This document shows positions 24,769 through 32,702 of a DNA stretch of 35,640 bases, in pieces. A model generated the notes under the pieces. That model was given only the letters and a program-made list of their open reading frames with translations. It was not told where the DNA came from and made no database searches. The position numbers and the translations under genes are program-made. Position 1 is the first letter of the stretch. Every line of letters starts with the position of its first letter. The DNA comes from Thermohalobaculum sp964576075 (GTDB taxonomy: Bacteria; Pseudomonadota; Alphaproteobacteria; Rhodobacterales; Rhodobacteraceae), in the NCBI GenBank assembly GCA_964576075.1, contig CAZNTX010000038.1, positions 1 through 35,640 of the forward strand. Direction: 5' to 3'.

Positions 24769-25422
24769 ATGCATCGCCGCGACGTCCTCATCGGCCTCGG
24801 CTCCGCCGCGGCCGCCGGCTCCTTCGGCGCGCCCGCCCTCGCCGACGCGCCCGCCCGCCGGGTGTTCCGCATCCGCCGCGCGGGCGACGACATCGGCCGG
24901 CACATCCTCAGCGCGCGCCAGACCCGGACCGGCTTCGAGATCGAGATCGACATCGACATCGCCGTCAAGGTCCTCGGCTTCACCGCCTATCGCTACACGC
25001 TGACCAACCGCGAGGTCTGGGAGGCCGGCCGCCTCGTCCAGCTCGACAGCGAGGCGAACGACGACGGGGACCGCCACCGCCTGTCGATCCGCCGCGGGTC
25101 CGACCGTCTCGAGATCGACGGCACGGGTTTCTCCGGCACCGCCCCCCTCGAGGCGGCGACGACGAGCTATTACGTCCCCGATTTCCTCGACCGCCGGCCC
25201 TGGATCTCGACGCAGAGCGGCAAGCCCCTCTCGGTCTCGGTCGAGCCGCTCGACGCCTCGGGCAAGCGCCCCTTCAAGGTCACCGGCGAGCTCGAGACCC
25301 GGCTCGTCTACGACCGGCGCGACGAATGGGTGGGCTCGGAGTTCGACGCCGGCGGCGAGCCCGCGGCCTACGAGATCGTGGAGGAGACCGGGCGCATCTC
25401 GCCCCTTTGGCGGTCGGCGTGA
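24769..25422 (+). CDS. Exported DUF6134-type protein
   Basis: 217 residues. An N-terminal twin-Arg-like signal (MHRRDVLIGLGSAAAAGSFG, cut near ADAPARR) suggests export, possibly by Tat. The body is beta-rich: VFRIRRAGDDIGRHIL, FEIEIDIDIAVKVLGF, YRYTLTNREVWEAGRL, TSYYVPDFLDRRPW. I recognise this as a DUF6134-like fold, a family of unknown function. The ATG at 24769 has CGGAG upstream; the same frame begins earlier at 24739 but the signal peptide favours this start. The next gene overlaps its stop codon by four bases. Confidence 0.82.
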   Translation: MHRRDVLIGLGSAAAAGSFGAPALADAPARRVFRIRRAGDDIGRHILSARQTRTGFEIEIDIDIAVKVLGFTAYRYTLTNREVWEAGRLVQLDSEANDDGDRHRLSIRRGSDRLEIDGTGFSGTAPLEAATTSYYVPDFLDRRPWISTQSGKPLSVSVEPLDASGKRPFKVTGELETRLVYDRRDEWVGSEFDAGGEPAAYEIVEETGRISPLWRSA

Positions 25423-26216
25423 GCGGCGTCTTCTCCAAGGTCATGCGGCCGGCCGACGGGTCGGCCTGGGTCACCGGCGCCTCGGGCGGGATCGGCCGGG
25501 CGCTCTGCCTCGCCCTCGCGGCGGAGGGGTGGACGGTCTACGCCACCGCCCGGAGCGCGGAGAAGCTCGAGGCCCTCGGCCGCGAGGCGACTGGCCCGGG
25601 CCGCATCCTGCCGCTCCCCGGCGACGTGACCGATCCGCAGGCGATGGAGGCCGCCGTCGCCGAGATCGAGGCGGCCGGCCCGCTCGCCCTCGCCGTGCTG
25701 AACGCGGGCGTCTATCTCCCGATGCGCGCGCAGAGCTTCGACGCGGCGGCGGCCAAGACGACCTTCGACGTCAACCTCACCGGCGTCGCCAACGGCCTCG
25801 CCCCGGTGCTCCGCCAGATGATAGCGCGGGGGACGGGGCATATCGCGCTCACCGCCTCCGTCGCCGGCTATCGCGGCCTGCCGAACGCGGCGGCCTATTC
25901 CGCGACCAAGGCCGGCCTCATCGCCATGGCCGAGGCGCTGGCGATGGACCTCGTGGATCTCGGCGTGCGCATCTCGGTGATCAATCCGGGCTTCGTCGAG
26001 ACCGAGGCGACCAGCGTCAACCAGTTCGAGATGCCGATGCTGATGCAGCCGGAGGAGGCGGCGGCCAAGATCGTGGCGGGCCTCAAGCGCCCCGGCTTCG
26101 AGATCCGCTTCCCCTGGCAGTTCGCCGCCTTCCTCCGCCTGATCGGCCTCCTCCCGAATCGCTGGTACATCTGGACCGTCCGCAAGGCCCTCGGCTGGGA
26201 CAAGATGGACCGCTAG
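25419..26216 (+). CDS. Short-chain dehydrogenase/reductase
   Basis: NAD(P)-dependent oxidoreductase of 265 residues. The Rossmann motif TGASGGIG is at 19-26, NAG at 95-97, and the catalytic tetrad N119, S147, Y160 and K164 (YSATK) is complete. The GTG at 25419 overlaps the preceding TGA (GTGA), which supports it over the ATG at 25443 and implies coupling to the exported protein. It is the third gene behind the sigma-E-type promoter. The C-terminal FPWQFAAFLRLIGLLPNRWY resembles SDRs with a membrane-associated tail. The substrate is unknown. Confidence 0.9.
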   Translation: MSGVFSKVMRPADGSAWVTGASGGIGRALCLALAAEGWTVYATARSAEKLEALGREATGPGRILPLPGDVTDPQAMEAAVAEIEAAGPLALAVLNAGVYLPMRAQSFDAAAAKTTFDVNLTGVANGLAPVLRQMIARGTGHIALTASVAGYRGLPNAAAYSATKAGLIAMAEALAMDLVDLGVRISVINPGFVETEATSVNQFEMPMLMQPEEAAAKIVAGLKRPGFEIRFPWQFAAFLRLIGLLPNRWYIWTVRKALGWDKMDR

Positions 26217-26394
26217 CCGCCCTCCAGCTGCGCACCGCCATCACTCCTCCTGGGATTCCGTCGGATCTCCCATCTCCCGCCACGAATTTTCCCAATGATT
26301 CCACAGAGCCGCCCCCTCCCCGCATCGCAAACCGTCTTCCAGAATGACCGAAACTGGTCGATATGAAGAAAATATGAATGTACCACTAAGGCTC

Positions 26395-26423
26395 TTGACG
26401 ATCATATCCCCGTGTCCCAAACT
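26395..26423 (+). promoter_or_regulatory. Possible promoter for the small secreted protein
   Basis: TTGACG (26395-26400) then CAAACT (26418-26423), 17 bases apart, about 60 bases before the ATG at 26483. The -35 is good and the -10 poor (three of six). Confidence 0.25.
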
Positions 26424-26482
26424 CCATTCAGTCGAATGCAGCAAACTCTGCGAAATCAACAGAATGGCTTTTTGGTGAAAAA

Positions 26483-26809
26483 ATGGCGGAATACTCAACT
26501 TCGGCCACATTTGCAATGATGGTGATGCTTGCGGCAGGCGCTGCGTATGGGAATTGCCCTAGCGGTCTTGCAGGAATATACGCCGATAGAGGTATCGGTA
26601 TTATTTTTGTTGATAATGATCAAGATTTGCGTGTTTACAATGGGAACCCCAGACCGCTTAGGGGCTATTGCAACCCGGACGGTGACTTTCGGGTGAATTT
26701 CGAGAACGGGGCACTCCGTGGTGAATATAGAAATGGTCGGATTTATTGGTCGAATGGTTCGCAGTGGAAGCCAGCTCGTATGGATTGGGTTTTTCGGCGT
26801 TTTGACTGA
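26483..26809 (+). CDS. Small exported protein, unknown
   Basis: 108 residues. The N-terminal hydrophobic stretch SATFAMMVMLAAGAAYG looks like a signal peptide ending before NCPSGLAG. The mature part is short and rich in Gly, Asn, Tyr and Arg (GIYADRGIGIIFVDND, LRGYCNPDGDFRVNFENG, EYRNGRIYWSNGSQW) with two Cys, suggesting a small beta domain with one disulfide. I recognise no family. Codon use is AT-richer than most genes in the window, so it probably arrived with its neighbour at 27064. Confidence 0.6.
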   Translation: MAEYSTSATFAMMVMLAAGAAYGNCPSGLAGIYADRGIGIIFVDNDQDLRVYNGNPRPLRGYCNPDGDFRVNFENGALRGEYRNGRIYWSNGSQWKPARMDWVFRRFD

Positions 26810-27063
26810 GGCGATCTCGTTGGGTCGGCAACAGTCGCCTCCGAGGTTGACCACACATACGCAACGAATATGCACGTCCGCGGGTTCGCCACTGATCTGT
26901 AGCGCAACATGACATCCGCACCGCAGCAAATCCTCTTCGAGCACGAGGCAGTGCGCGCCTAGTTCAAAGAAGGTGTGAAAAAATATGAATTTTCTGAAAA
27001 TGGCTGTTTCCGAAGGCGTGCTGGAATAAGATCCAAAAATCGGAAAAATTTTGGAGTAAGGAC

Positions 27064-27816
27064 ATGCTCAGGGCCACCCTAAATATTCAAGTTGCTGTGT
27101 TCGCAGTCCTTTTGAGCGCTGCACCAGCTTTCGCAACGGACAAATTTGCCGTTCTCCGTGGAAATATCATATTATATAATTTAGATTTTGATGGAAGTCA
27201 CGACACAGCCCCACCTTACGGAAATGGAAGCCGTGAAGATGAATATCTTGTCGGTGATTGGGACGGTGACGGCGATGATAATATCGCGTTGCGCCGTGGT
27301 GATTGTGTTTTCATGAACTTTAATTTTGATGGTCGCCATGATCGCGAGCAGTGCTTCGGTGACGGTAATCGCGAAGATGAATATCTCGTCGGTGACTGGG
27401 ACGGCGATGGCGATGACAATTTAGCTGTGCGGCGGGGTAATTGTATTTTCATGGATTTCAATTTTGATGGTCGTCATGATCGCGAGCAGTGCTTCGGTGA
27501 CGGTAATCGCGAAGATGAATACCTCGTCGGTGACTGGGACGGCGATGGAGATGACAATTTAGCTGTGCGGCGGGGTAATTGTGTTTTCATGAACTTTAAT
27601 TTTGATGGCCGTCATGATCGCGAGCAGTGCTTCGGTGACGGTAATCGCGAAGATGAGTACCTCGTCGGTGACTGGGACGGCGATGGCGATGACAATTTAG
27701 CTGTGCGGCGGGGCAATCAAATCAGTATGGACATAAATTTTGATGGTCGCCATGAGTATCGAGAGCGCTACGGAAATGGATCTTCCGAAGACGCTCATCT
27801 GGTAGGCGATTGGTAA
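27064..27816 (+). CDS. Exported Asp-rich repeat protein, VCBS/FG-GAP-like
   Basis: 250 residues. A signal peptide (VAVFAVLLSAAPAFA) leads to about 4.5 repeats of 46 residues, each VGDWDGDGDDNLAVRRGN, then FMNFNFDGRHDREQCFGDG and NREDEYL. The DGDGDD clusters resemble calcium-binding loops of FG-GAP/VCBS repeats. Two Cys per unit could make a disulfide ladder. The protein stops right after VGDW, part-way into a fifth unit. GGAG at 27053-27056 is seven bases from the ATG. Function unknown; a surface or matrix adhesin-like role is only a guess. Low GC and lone position point to transfer. Confidence 0.75.
   Translation: MLRATLNIQVAVFAVLLSAAPAFATDKFAVLRGNIILYNLDFDGSHDTAPPYGNGSREDEYLVGDWDGDGDDNIALRRGDCVFMNFNFDGRHDREQCFGDGNREDEYLVGDWDGDGDDNLAVRRGNCIFMDFNFDGRHDREQCFGDGNREDEYLVGDWDGDGDDNLAVRRGNCVFMNFNFDGRHDREQCFGDGNREDEYLVGDWDGDGDDNLAVRRGNQISMDINFDGRHEYRERYGNGSSEDAHLVGDW
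27250..27801 (+). repeat. Four 138-bp tandem repeats
   Basis: Unit starts (GTC of VGDW) are at 27250, 27388, 27526 and 27664, with a fifth partial at 27802; each step is exactly 138 bases. Units two and three differ at about seven bases, so duplication is recent. The period equals that of the caspase/beta-helix genes, but the sequence is unrelated. Confidence 0.9.
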
Positions 27817-27907
27817 TACGCGCAGAGCGGGGCTTGCCATCGTTAGCGTCAGGAAGACTTTACCGCCTAATCCTGATAGTTCACCACCGCGCGCCAAGCC
27901 AGTGTGC

Positions 27908-27932
27908 CTTCCGGTATTGCCCATACTGGAAG
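27908..27932. terminator. Bidirectional hairpin between convergent genes
   Basis: A 10-bp stem with one G-T wobble (27908-27917 with 27923-27932) and a 5-base loop lies between the stop at 27816 and the nitrilase stop at 27949. No T run on either side. It likely ends transcription from both directions. Confidence 0.5.
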
Positions 27933-27948
27933 CAGGTCGGCCGGTCCG

Positions 27949-28821
27949 TCAGTCGTGGCGGACGATGCCGGGGACGCCTAGGCGGTCCATGAGGCGTTCG
28001 GTTTCGCGTTGGACGAGGGCGATGTTGGAGTCGCGGACCGTCGGCAGGAGGGCGCGGGCGAGGCGGACCTGCTGGTAGTCGATCTCGGCGGTGATCAGCG
28101 CCTCCTCGGGCCCCGCCTCCGCGAGCACCTCGCCGAAGGGGTCGACGATGCGCGAGCCGCCCCAGAAGGTCAGGTCCCCCTCGATGCCGGTGCGGTTCGC
28201 CATGATCACCGGCGCGCCATACATCATGGCGTAGAAGCTCGTGGTGCGCTGCCAGCTCTTGGGGTTGTCGAACAGCTCGCCCACCGCCTCCGTGCCCGAG
28301 GAGATCGGCACGCAGAGGAGCGTCGCCCCGTGGAGGAAGGAGAGATGGGTGAGCGCGGGGTTGTAGACGTCGGCGCAGATGAGGAGCCCCATCAGCCACT
28401 CGCCGCGCATCGGATGGGTGTCGACGAACCGTCCTTGCGCGTAATACTTCGTCTCGATCAGCCGGCCGTAGGAGGGCAGGTTGATCTTGCGGTGGATGTA
28501 GGTCATCCGCCCGCCCTCGAGCACCGCGGCGGCGTTGTAGAACTGCGCGCCGGGGCCTTCTTCCACGAAGCCCATCACGGTCGTCATCGGGCCGGAAGCC
28601 TCGGCGATGCGCTTGAGCCGCGGGTCGCGGCGCGGGATGGCGACATCGAGCAGCCGCTCGGCGCCGTAATGGCCGGCGAGGGAGAGCTCCGGCATCACCA
28701 GAAGGTCGACGCCCTGGGCGCGGGCCTCGGCGATCCAATGGAGATGGCGCTCGGTGTTGGTGTCGAGATCGCCGGTGTCGGACGGGAATTGCGCCGCGCC
28801 GATCTTGAGACTGTCGCCCAT
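27949..28821 (-). CDS. Carbon-nitrogen hydrolase (nitrilase superfamily)
   Basis: 290 residues, cytoplasmic. The catalytic triad is complete: E45 in LVMPELSLAG, K112 in YIHRKINLP and C149 in LLICADVYNP. These hydrolyse amides or nitriles (for example N-carbamoyl compounds). The subfamily cannot be fixed by eye. It is downstream of pheS on the same strand, with about 104 bases between, and converges with the AT-rich island. Confidence 0.9.
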   Translation of the reverse strand: MGDSLKIGAAQFPSDTGDLDTNTERHLHWIAEARAQGVDLLVMPELSLAGHYGAERLLDVAIPRRDPRLKRIAEASGPMTTVMGFVEEGPGAQFYNAAAVLEGGRMTYIHRKINLPSYGRLIETKYYAQGRFVDTHPMRGEWLMGLLICADVYNPALTHLSFLHGATLLCVPISSGTEAVGELFDNPKSWQRTTSFYAMMYGAPVIMANRTGIEGDLTFWGGSRIVDPFGEVLAEAGPEEALITAEIDYQQVRLARALLPTVRDSNIALVQRETERLMDRLGVPGIVRHD

Positions 28822-28925
28822 GGACTGCCCTCCCCTCTAGACCCGAGCAAGTGGCAGGCGGCGGACGATTCGGCCAGAACGCCTTGCGAAACCGGGTTCT
28901 GCAGAATGGGATCGCGCCGCGCCGC

Positions 28926-30008
28926 TCAGCGGGAGAGGCCAGCGTGCAGGCTCGGCATCTCCAGCGCGCCGAAGCCGTAATGGCGCAGCCACCGCAGATC
29001 GCTGTCGAAGAAGGCGCGCAGATCGGGGATGCCGTATTTCAGCATGGCGATGCGGTCGATCCCTATGCCGAAGGCGAAGCCCTGATAGCGCTCCGGGTCG
29101 ATCCCGGCATTGGCGAGGACCTTGGGGTGGATCATGCCGGAGCCGAGGATCTCGAGCCAGTCGTCCCCCTCGCCGAGCTTGAGCGCACCGCCCTCGAAGG
29201 AACAGCGGATGTCGACCTCGGCGGAGGGCTCGGTGAAGGGGAAATGCGAGGCGCGGAAGCGCAGCTCCACCCCGTCGAGCTCGAAGAAGGCGCGGCAGAA
29301 TTCCTCGAGCACCCATTTGAGATTGGCCATCGAGATGTCGCGGTCGATCGCGAGCCCCTCGACCTGGTGGAACATCGGCGTGTGGGTCTGGTCGTAGTCC
29401 GAGCGGTAGACGCGGCCCGGGCAGATGAAGCGGCAGGGCGCGCCGCGCTTCTCCATGCCGCGGATCTGCACCGGCGAGGTGTGGGTGCGCAGCACATGCG
29501 GGGGCCGGTCGTCGCCCTCGGCGCGGTGCATGTAGAAGGTGTCCATCTCGGTGCGCGAGGGGTGCTCGGGGACGATGTTGAGCGCGTCGAAATTATACCA
29601 GTCGGTCTCGATCTGCGGGCCCTCGGCCACGCCGAAGCCGAGATCGGAGAAGATCGCGACGAGCTCCTCCATCACCTGCGAGATCGGGTGGATGGTGCCG
29701 GCGCGCTCCGGGCGGGCGGAGAGGGTGACGTCGCGCCATTCGGCGGCGAGGCGGGCCTCGAGGGCGGCGTCGGCAAGCCCCTGCTTGCGCTCGGCGATCG
29801 CGGCGTTGATGTCGTCCTTGAGCGCGTTGAGGGCGGGGCCGGCGGCCTGGCGCTCCTCCGCCGACATGCGGCCGAGCTCGCGCATCATCAGCGAGATCTC
29901 GCCCTTCTTGCCGAGGGCCGCGATGCGCACGGCCTCGATCGCGGCCTCGTCGGCGGCGGCGTCGATCTCGGCGAGATAGCGCGCGCGGATCGGGTCCAGG
30001 TCCTTCAT
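28926..30008 (-). CDS. pheS: Phenylalanine-tRNA ligase alpha subunit
   Basis: Catalytic subunit of class II PheRS. 360 residues: an N-terminal coiled coil (about 1-95), then class II motif 2 (GRVYRSDYDQTHTPMFHQVE) and motif 3 (GFAFGIGIDRIAMLKYGIPD). The ATG at 30008 has GGAGGA upstream; the frame extends to 30050 but without a likely start. pheT is not the next gene: a nitrilase gene lies downstream instead. The beta subunit must be encoded elsewhere outside the window. Confidence 0.96.
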   Translation of the reverse strand: MKDLDPIRARYLAEIDAAADEAAIEAVRIAALGKKGEISLMMRELGRMSAEERQAAGPALNALKDDINAAIAERKQGLADAALEARLAAEWRDVTLSARPERAGTIHPISQVMEELVAIFSDLGFGVAEGPQIETDWYNFDALNIVPEHPSRTEMDTFYMHRAEGDDRPPHVLRTHTSPVQIRGMEKRGAPCRFICPGRVYRSDYDQTHTPMFHQVEGLAIDRDISMANLKWVLEEFCRAFFELDGVELRFRASHFPFTEPSAEVDIRCSFEGGALKLGEGDDWLEILGSGMIHPKVLANAGIDPERYQGFAFGIGIDRIAMLKYGIPDLRAFFDSDLRWLRHYGFGALEMPSLHAGLSR

Positions 30009-30071
30009 GGGGCGTCCTCCGGAGCGTGGGCTCGGGCCGGGAGCTAGCACGGCCCGCGCGGGCTCACAAGC

Positions 30072-30725
30072 TCACGGCAGGCGGGGGGAGAGGGCGCGCC
30101 AGATCACCGCCGCGGCGAGGCGGGCGCCCTCCGCGCTCGCATGGTAGCGGTCCGCCCGGTGGACCGAGCGCCCCTCGGCCATCGCCGAGAGGAAGGCGGG
30201 GGCGATGGGGGCGAGCGCCGCGCCGGTCTCCTCCGCGAGGGGGGCGAAATGGGCCATGGCGGCGCGGGTCATCTCGGCGGGGCTCCGCGGCGCCGCATAG
30301 CCGGGGGCGGCGGGGCGGCGATAGAGCGGATGGCCGGGCGCCCGCGCCCAGGGGACGGCGAGAACCACCGCGGCCGGGGCCGCCGCCCGCGCCAGCGCCC
30401 GGATCGCCGCGGCGGATTGCGCCCGGCGCCCCTCGTGCAGCGCCTCCGTGGAGTGGTCCTGCAGCACCACCGCCTCCCAGCCCCAGGCCAGCGTCTCGCG
30501 GACCTCGGCCCGCGCCCAGTGGAGCGCGAGGCGGGCCCCGCCGCGGGCGAGGAGATGGGGGGCGATCTCCCGCCCCTCCGCCGCCGCGCGGGCGGCGACG
30601 AGGGCGGGGACGTCGTGCTCCAGAAGGAACGAGTTGCCCAGGAAGAGCACCCGGCGGAGCGGCGCGGCCCCGGCGAGGAGGATCCCGGCGCCGAGGGCGA
30701 GCGCCGCGCGCCGGGTGGGGGCCAT
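30072..30725 (-). CDS. SGNH/GDSL-like hydrolase, probably exported
   Basis: 217 residues. Residues 1-24 (MAPTRRAALALGAGILLAGA) look like an RR-containing signal sequence. VLFLGNSFLLEHDVPA carries a Ser in the block I-like GNS, and DRYHASAEGARLAA near the C terminus provides the Asp-His of an SGNH esterase; a Gly/Asn oxyanion block is also suggested by LQDHSTEAL. The stop of the oligoendopeptidase gene is three bases upstream of its ATG, so the two are probably cotranscribed. Substrate unknown. Confidence 0.75.
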   Translation of the reverse strand: MAPTRRAALALGAGILLAGAAPLRRVLFLGNSFLLEHDVPALVAARAAAEGREIAPHLLARGGARLALHWARAEVRETLAWGWEAVVLQDHSTEALHEGRRAQSAAAIRALARAAAPAAVVLAVPWARAPGHPLYRRPAAPGYAAPRSPAEMTRAAMAHFAPLAEETGAALAPIAPAFLSAMAEGRSVHRADRYHASAEGARLAAAVIWRALSPRLP

Positions 30726-30728
30726 GGC

Positions 30729-32570
30729 TCAGCCCATCGCCTCGAGCTCGTCGATCATCCGCTCCATGAGCCCGAGGCCCTTGTCCCAGAATTTCGGGTC
30801 CGAGGCGTCGAGGCCGAAGGGGGCGAGGAGCTCCTTGTGGTGCAGCGTGCCCCCCGCCTCGAGCATGGCGAAATACTTGTCCTGGAAGCCCGGCTCGCCC
30901 TGCTCGTAGACGGCATAGAGCGCGTTCACCAGCCCGTCGCCGAAGGCGTAGGCGTAGACGTAGAAGGGCGCGTGGATGAAATGGGGGATATAGGCCCAGA
31001 AGGTCTCGTAGCCCTCGCCGAGCCGGATCGCGGGGCCGAGGCTCTCGCCCTGCACCTCGAGCCAGATCTCGCCGAGGCGCTCGGCGGTCAGCTCGCCCGC
31101 GCGCCGCTCGGCATGGACGCGGCGCTCGAACTCGTAGAAGGCGATCTGGCGCACGACCGTGTTGATCATGTCCTCGACCTTGCCGGCGAGGAGGGACTTC
31201 TTCTTCTCCGGGTCGGTCTCTGCCTCGAGCAGGCGGCGGAAGGTCAGCATCTCGCCGAAGACCGAGGCCGTCTCGGCGAGCGTCAGCGGCGTGTGGGAGA
31301 GGAGCTCGCCCTGCGCGGCCGCGAGGCGCTGGTGGACGCCGTGGCCGAGCTCGTGGGCGAGGGTCATCACGTCGCGCGGCTTGCCGAGATAGTTGAGCAG
31401 CACATAGGGGTGCGCGTCGCTCACCGTCGGATGCGCGAAGGCGCCGGGGGACTTGCCGGGGGTGACGGCGGCGTCGATCCAGCCTTTCTCGAAGAACGGC
31501 TCGGCGAGCTCGGCCATGCGCGGCGCGAAGCCGGAATAGGCGCCGAGGACGGTCTCGCGCGCCTCGTCCCAGGGGATCACCCGGTCGTCGGCGGAAGGCA
31601 GCGGCGCGTTGCGGTCCCAGAACTCGAGCCGGTCGAGCCCGAGCCACTTGGCCTTGAGCGCGTAGTAGCGGTGGGAGATGCGCGGCGCCGCGCCCATCAC
31701 CGCCTCGCGCAGCGCGTCGACGACCTCCGGCTCCACCTGATTCGCGAGGTGGCGGGCATGGTCCGGGGTGGGGAGCTTGCGCCAGCGGTCCTCGATCTCC
31801 TTCTCCTTGGAGAGGGTGTTGGTGATCAGTGTGAAGAGGCGGAGATTGGCCTTCAGCGTCGCGGCGAGCGCCTTGGCCCCGGCCTCGCGGCGGGCGCGGT
31901 CCCGGTCCGAGAGGAGGTTGAGCGTGGCTTCCAGGCCGAGGGGGCCCTCCTCGCCCTCCACCTCGAATTCGAGGCCGGACATCGTCTCGTCGAACAGCCG
32001 GTTCCAGGCCGCGGCGCCGACGACGGACTGGTCGTGGAGGAAGGTCTCGAGCTCGTCCGAGAGCTGGTGCGGGCGCATGGCGCGCAGCTTGTCGAGCCAG
32101 GGCTTGTAGCGCGCGAGGGCGGGGCTCTCGGAGAGGCGGGCGGCGAGGGCGTCGTCCGGGATGCGGTTGAGCTCCAGGCTGAAGAACACGAGGGGCGTGG
32201 TGATCGTCGTCACCCGGGCCTGCATGTCGCCCATGAACTTGGCGCGCGCGGGGTCGGCGGTGTTCTGCGCATAGAGCAGGCCGGCGAAGGACATCACCCG
32301 GCCGAGCGTCGTCTCCATCGTCTCGTAGGCGGCGATGACGGCGGCGAGCGCGTCGCCATCGAGGCTCGCGAGCTTGCCTTCGTTCTCGGCGGCGAAGGTC
32401 TTGGCGGCGGCCTCGGCGGCGTCGAGATCGGCGGCGAGGGCGGGGCTGTCCATCCCGTCGTAGAGATCGCGGAGGTCCCAGGCCGGGAGCGCGCCATAGG
32501 GGCTCGCGCCGGCCTCCTCGGCGGCGTCGAACTGGCGGGGCTCGGACGGCAGGGGCGGACGGCGGAGCAT
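30729..32570 (-). CDS. pepF: Oligoendopeptidase F (M3 family)
   Basis: Zinc metallopeptidase that cleaves short peptides in the cytoplasm. 613 residues, normal for the family. The zinc motif is H406-E-x-x-H410 (AHELGHGVHQ), with the downstream third-ligand Glu in LTLAETASVFGEML. The C-terminal half, SHTPLTLAE to FIHAPFYVYAYAFG, is typical of M3B. The ATG at 32570 begins MLRRPPLPSEPRQF. An SGNH hydrolase gene follows within three bases. Confidence 0.95.
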   Translation of the reverse strand: MLRRPPLPSEPRQFDAAEEAGASPYGALPAWDLRDLYDGMDSPALAADLDAAEAAAKTFAAENEGKLASLDGDALAAVIAAYETMETTLGRVMSFAGLLYAQNTADPARAKFMGDMQARVTTITTPLVFFSLELNRIPDDALAARLSESPALARYKPWLDKLRAMRPHQLSDELETFLHDQSVVGAAAWNRLFDETMSGLEFEVEGEEGPLGLEATLNLLSDRDRARREAGAKALAATLKANLRLFTLITNTLSKEKEIEDRWRKLPTPDHARHLANQVEPEVVDALREAVMGAAPRISHRYYALKAKWLGLDRLEFWDRNAPLPSADDRVIPWDEARETVLGAYSGFAPRMAELAEPFFEKGWIDAAVTPGKSPGAFAHPTVSDAHPYVLLNYLGKPRDVMTLAHELGHGVHQRLAAAQGELLSHTPLTLAETASVFGEMLTFRRLLEAETDPEKKKSLLAGKVEDMINTVVRQIAFYEFERRVHAERRAGELTAERLGEIWLEVQGESLGPAIRLGEGYETFWAYIPHFIHAPFYVYAYAFGDGLVNALYAVYEQGEPGFQDKYFAMLEAGGTLHHKELLAPFGLDASDPKFWDKGLGLMERMIDELEAMG

Positions 32571-32651
32571 GGGCGGCCTCTCTCGGTCTCGGGATTGGAA
32601 TGACGGTCTCGGCGAAAGGTGGGCGCTCTGGCCGCCCCTTTCAAACGGAAG

Positions 32652-32677
32652 CGCCCCGCGCCGGGGGGCGCGGGGCG
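32652..32677 (-). terminator. Terminator after the OmpA-domain gene
   Basis: An 11-bp perfect stem (32652-32662 with 32667-32677) around a GGGG loop, 25 bases after the stop of the lipoprotein gene. On the minus strand a short T-containing stretch (CTTCCGTTTG) follows, giving a plausible rho-independent terminator. Confidence 0.65.
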
Positions 32678-32702
32678 GCGAGGTTCGGTCCGCGGGTGCG
32701 GA

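Larger units (their letters stand above)
26217..27945. other. AT-richer island with two secreted-protein genes
   Basis: Base composition drops sharply after the SDR gene and recovers about 27945. By hand count 27181-27240 is 47% GC against 82% for 25441-25500. It holds two genes for exported proteins (26483, 27064) and AT-rich spacers of 266, 254 and 132 bases with no recognisable gene, tRNA, integrase or insertion sequence. The spacer after 26809 has open codons broken by TAG that I could not assign. Recent acquisition is likely by composition; the carrier is not visible. Confidence 0.6.

Noticed and set aside
26241..26516. 91-codon minus-strand frame in the AT-rich island
   Set aside because: Overlaps the promoter and start of the secreted-protein gene; no family, no signal and no ribosome site.
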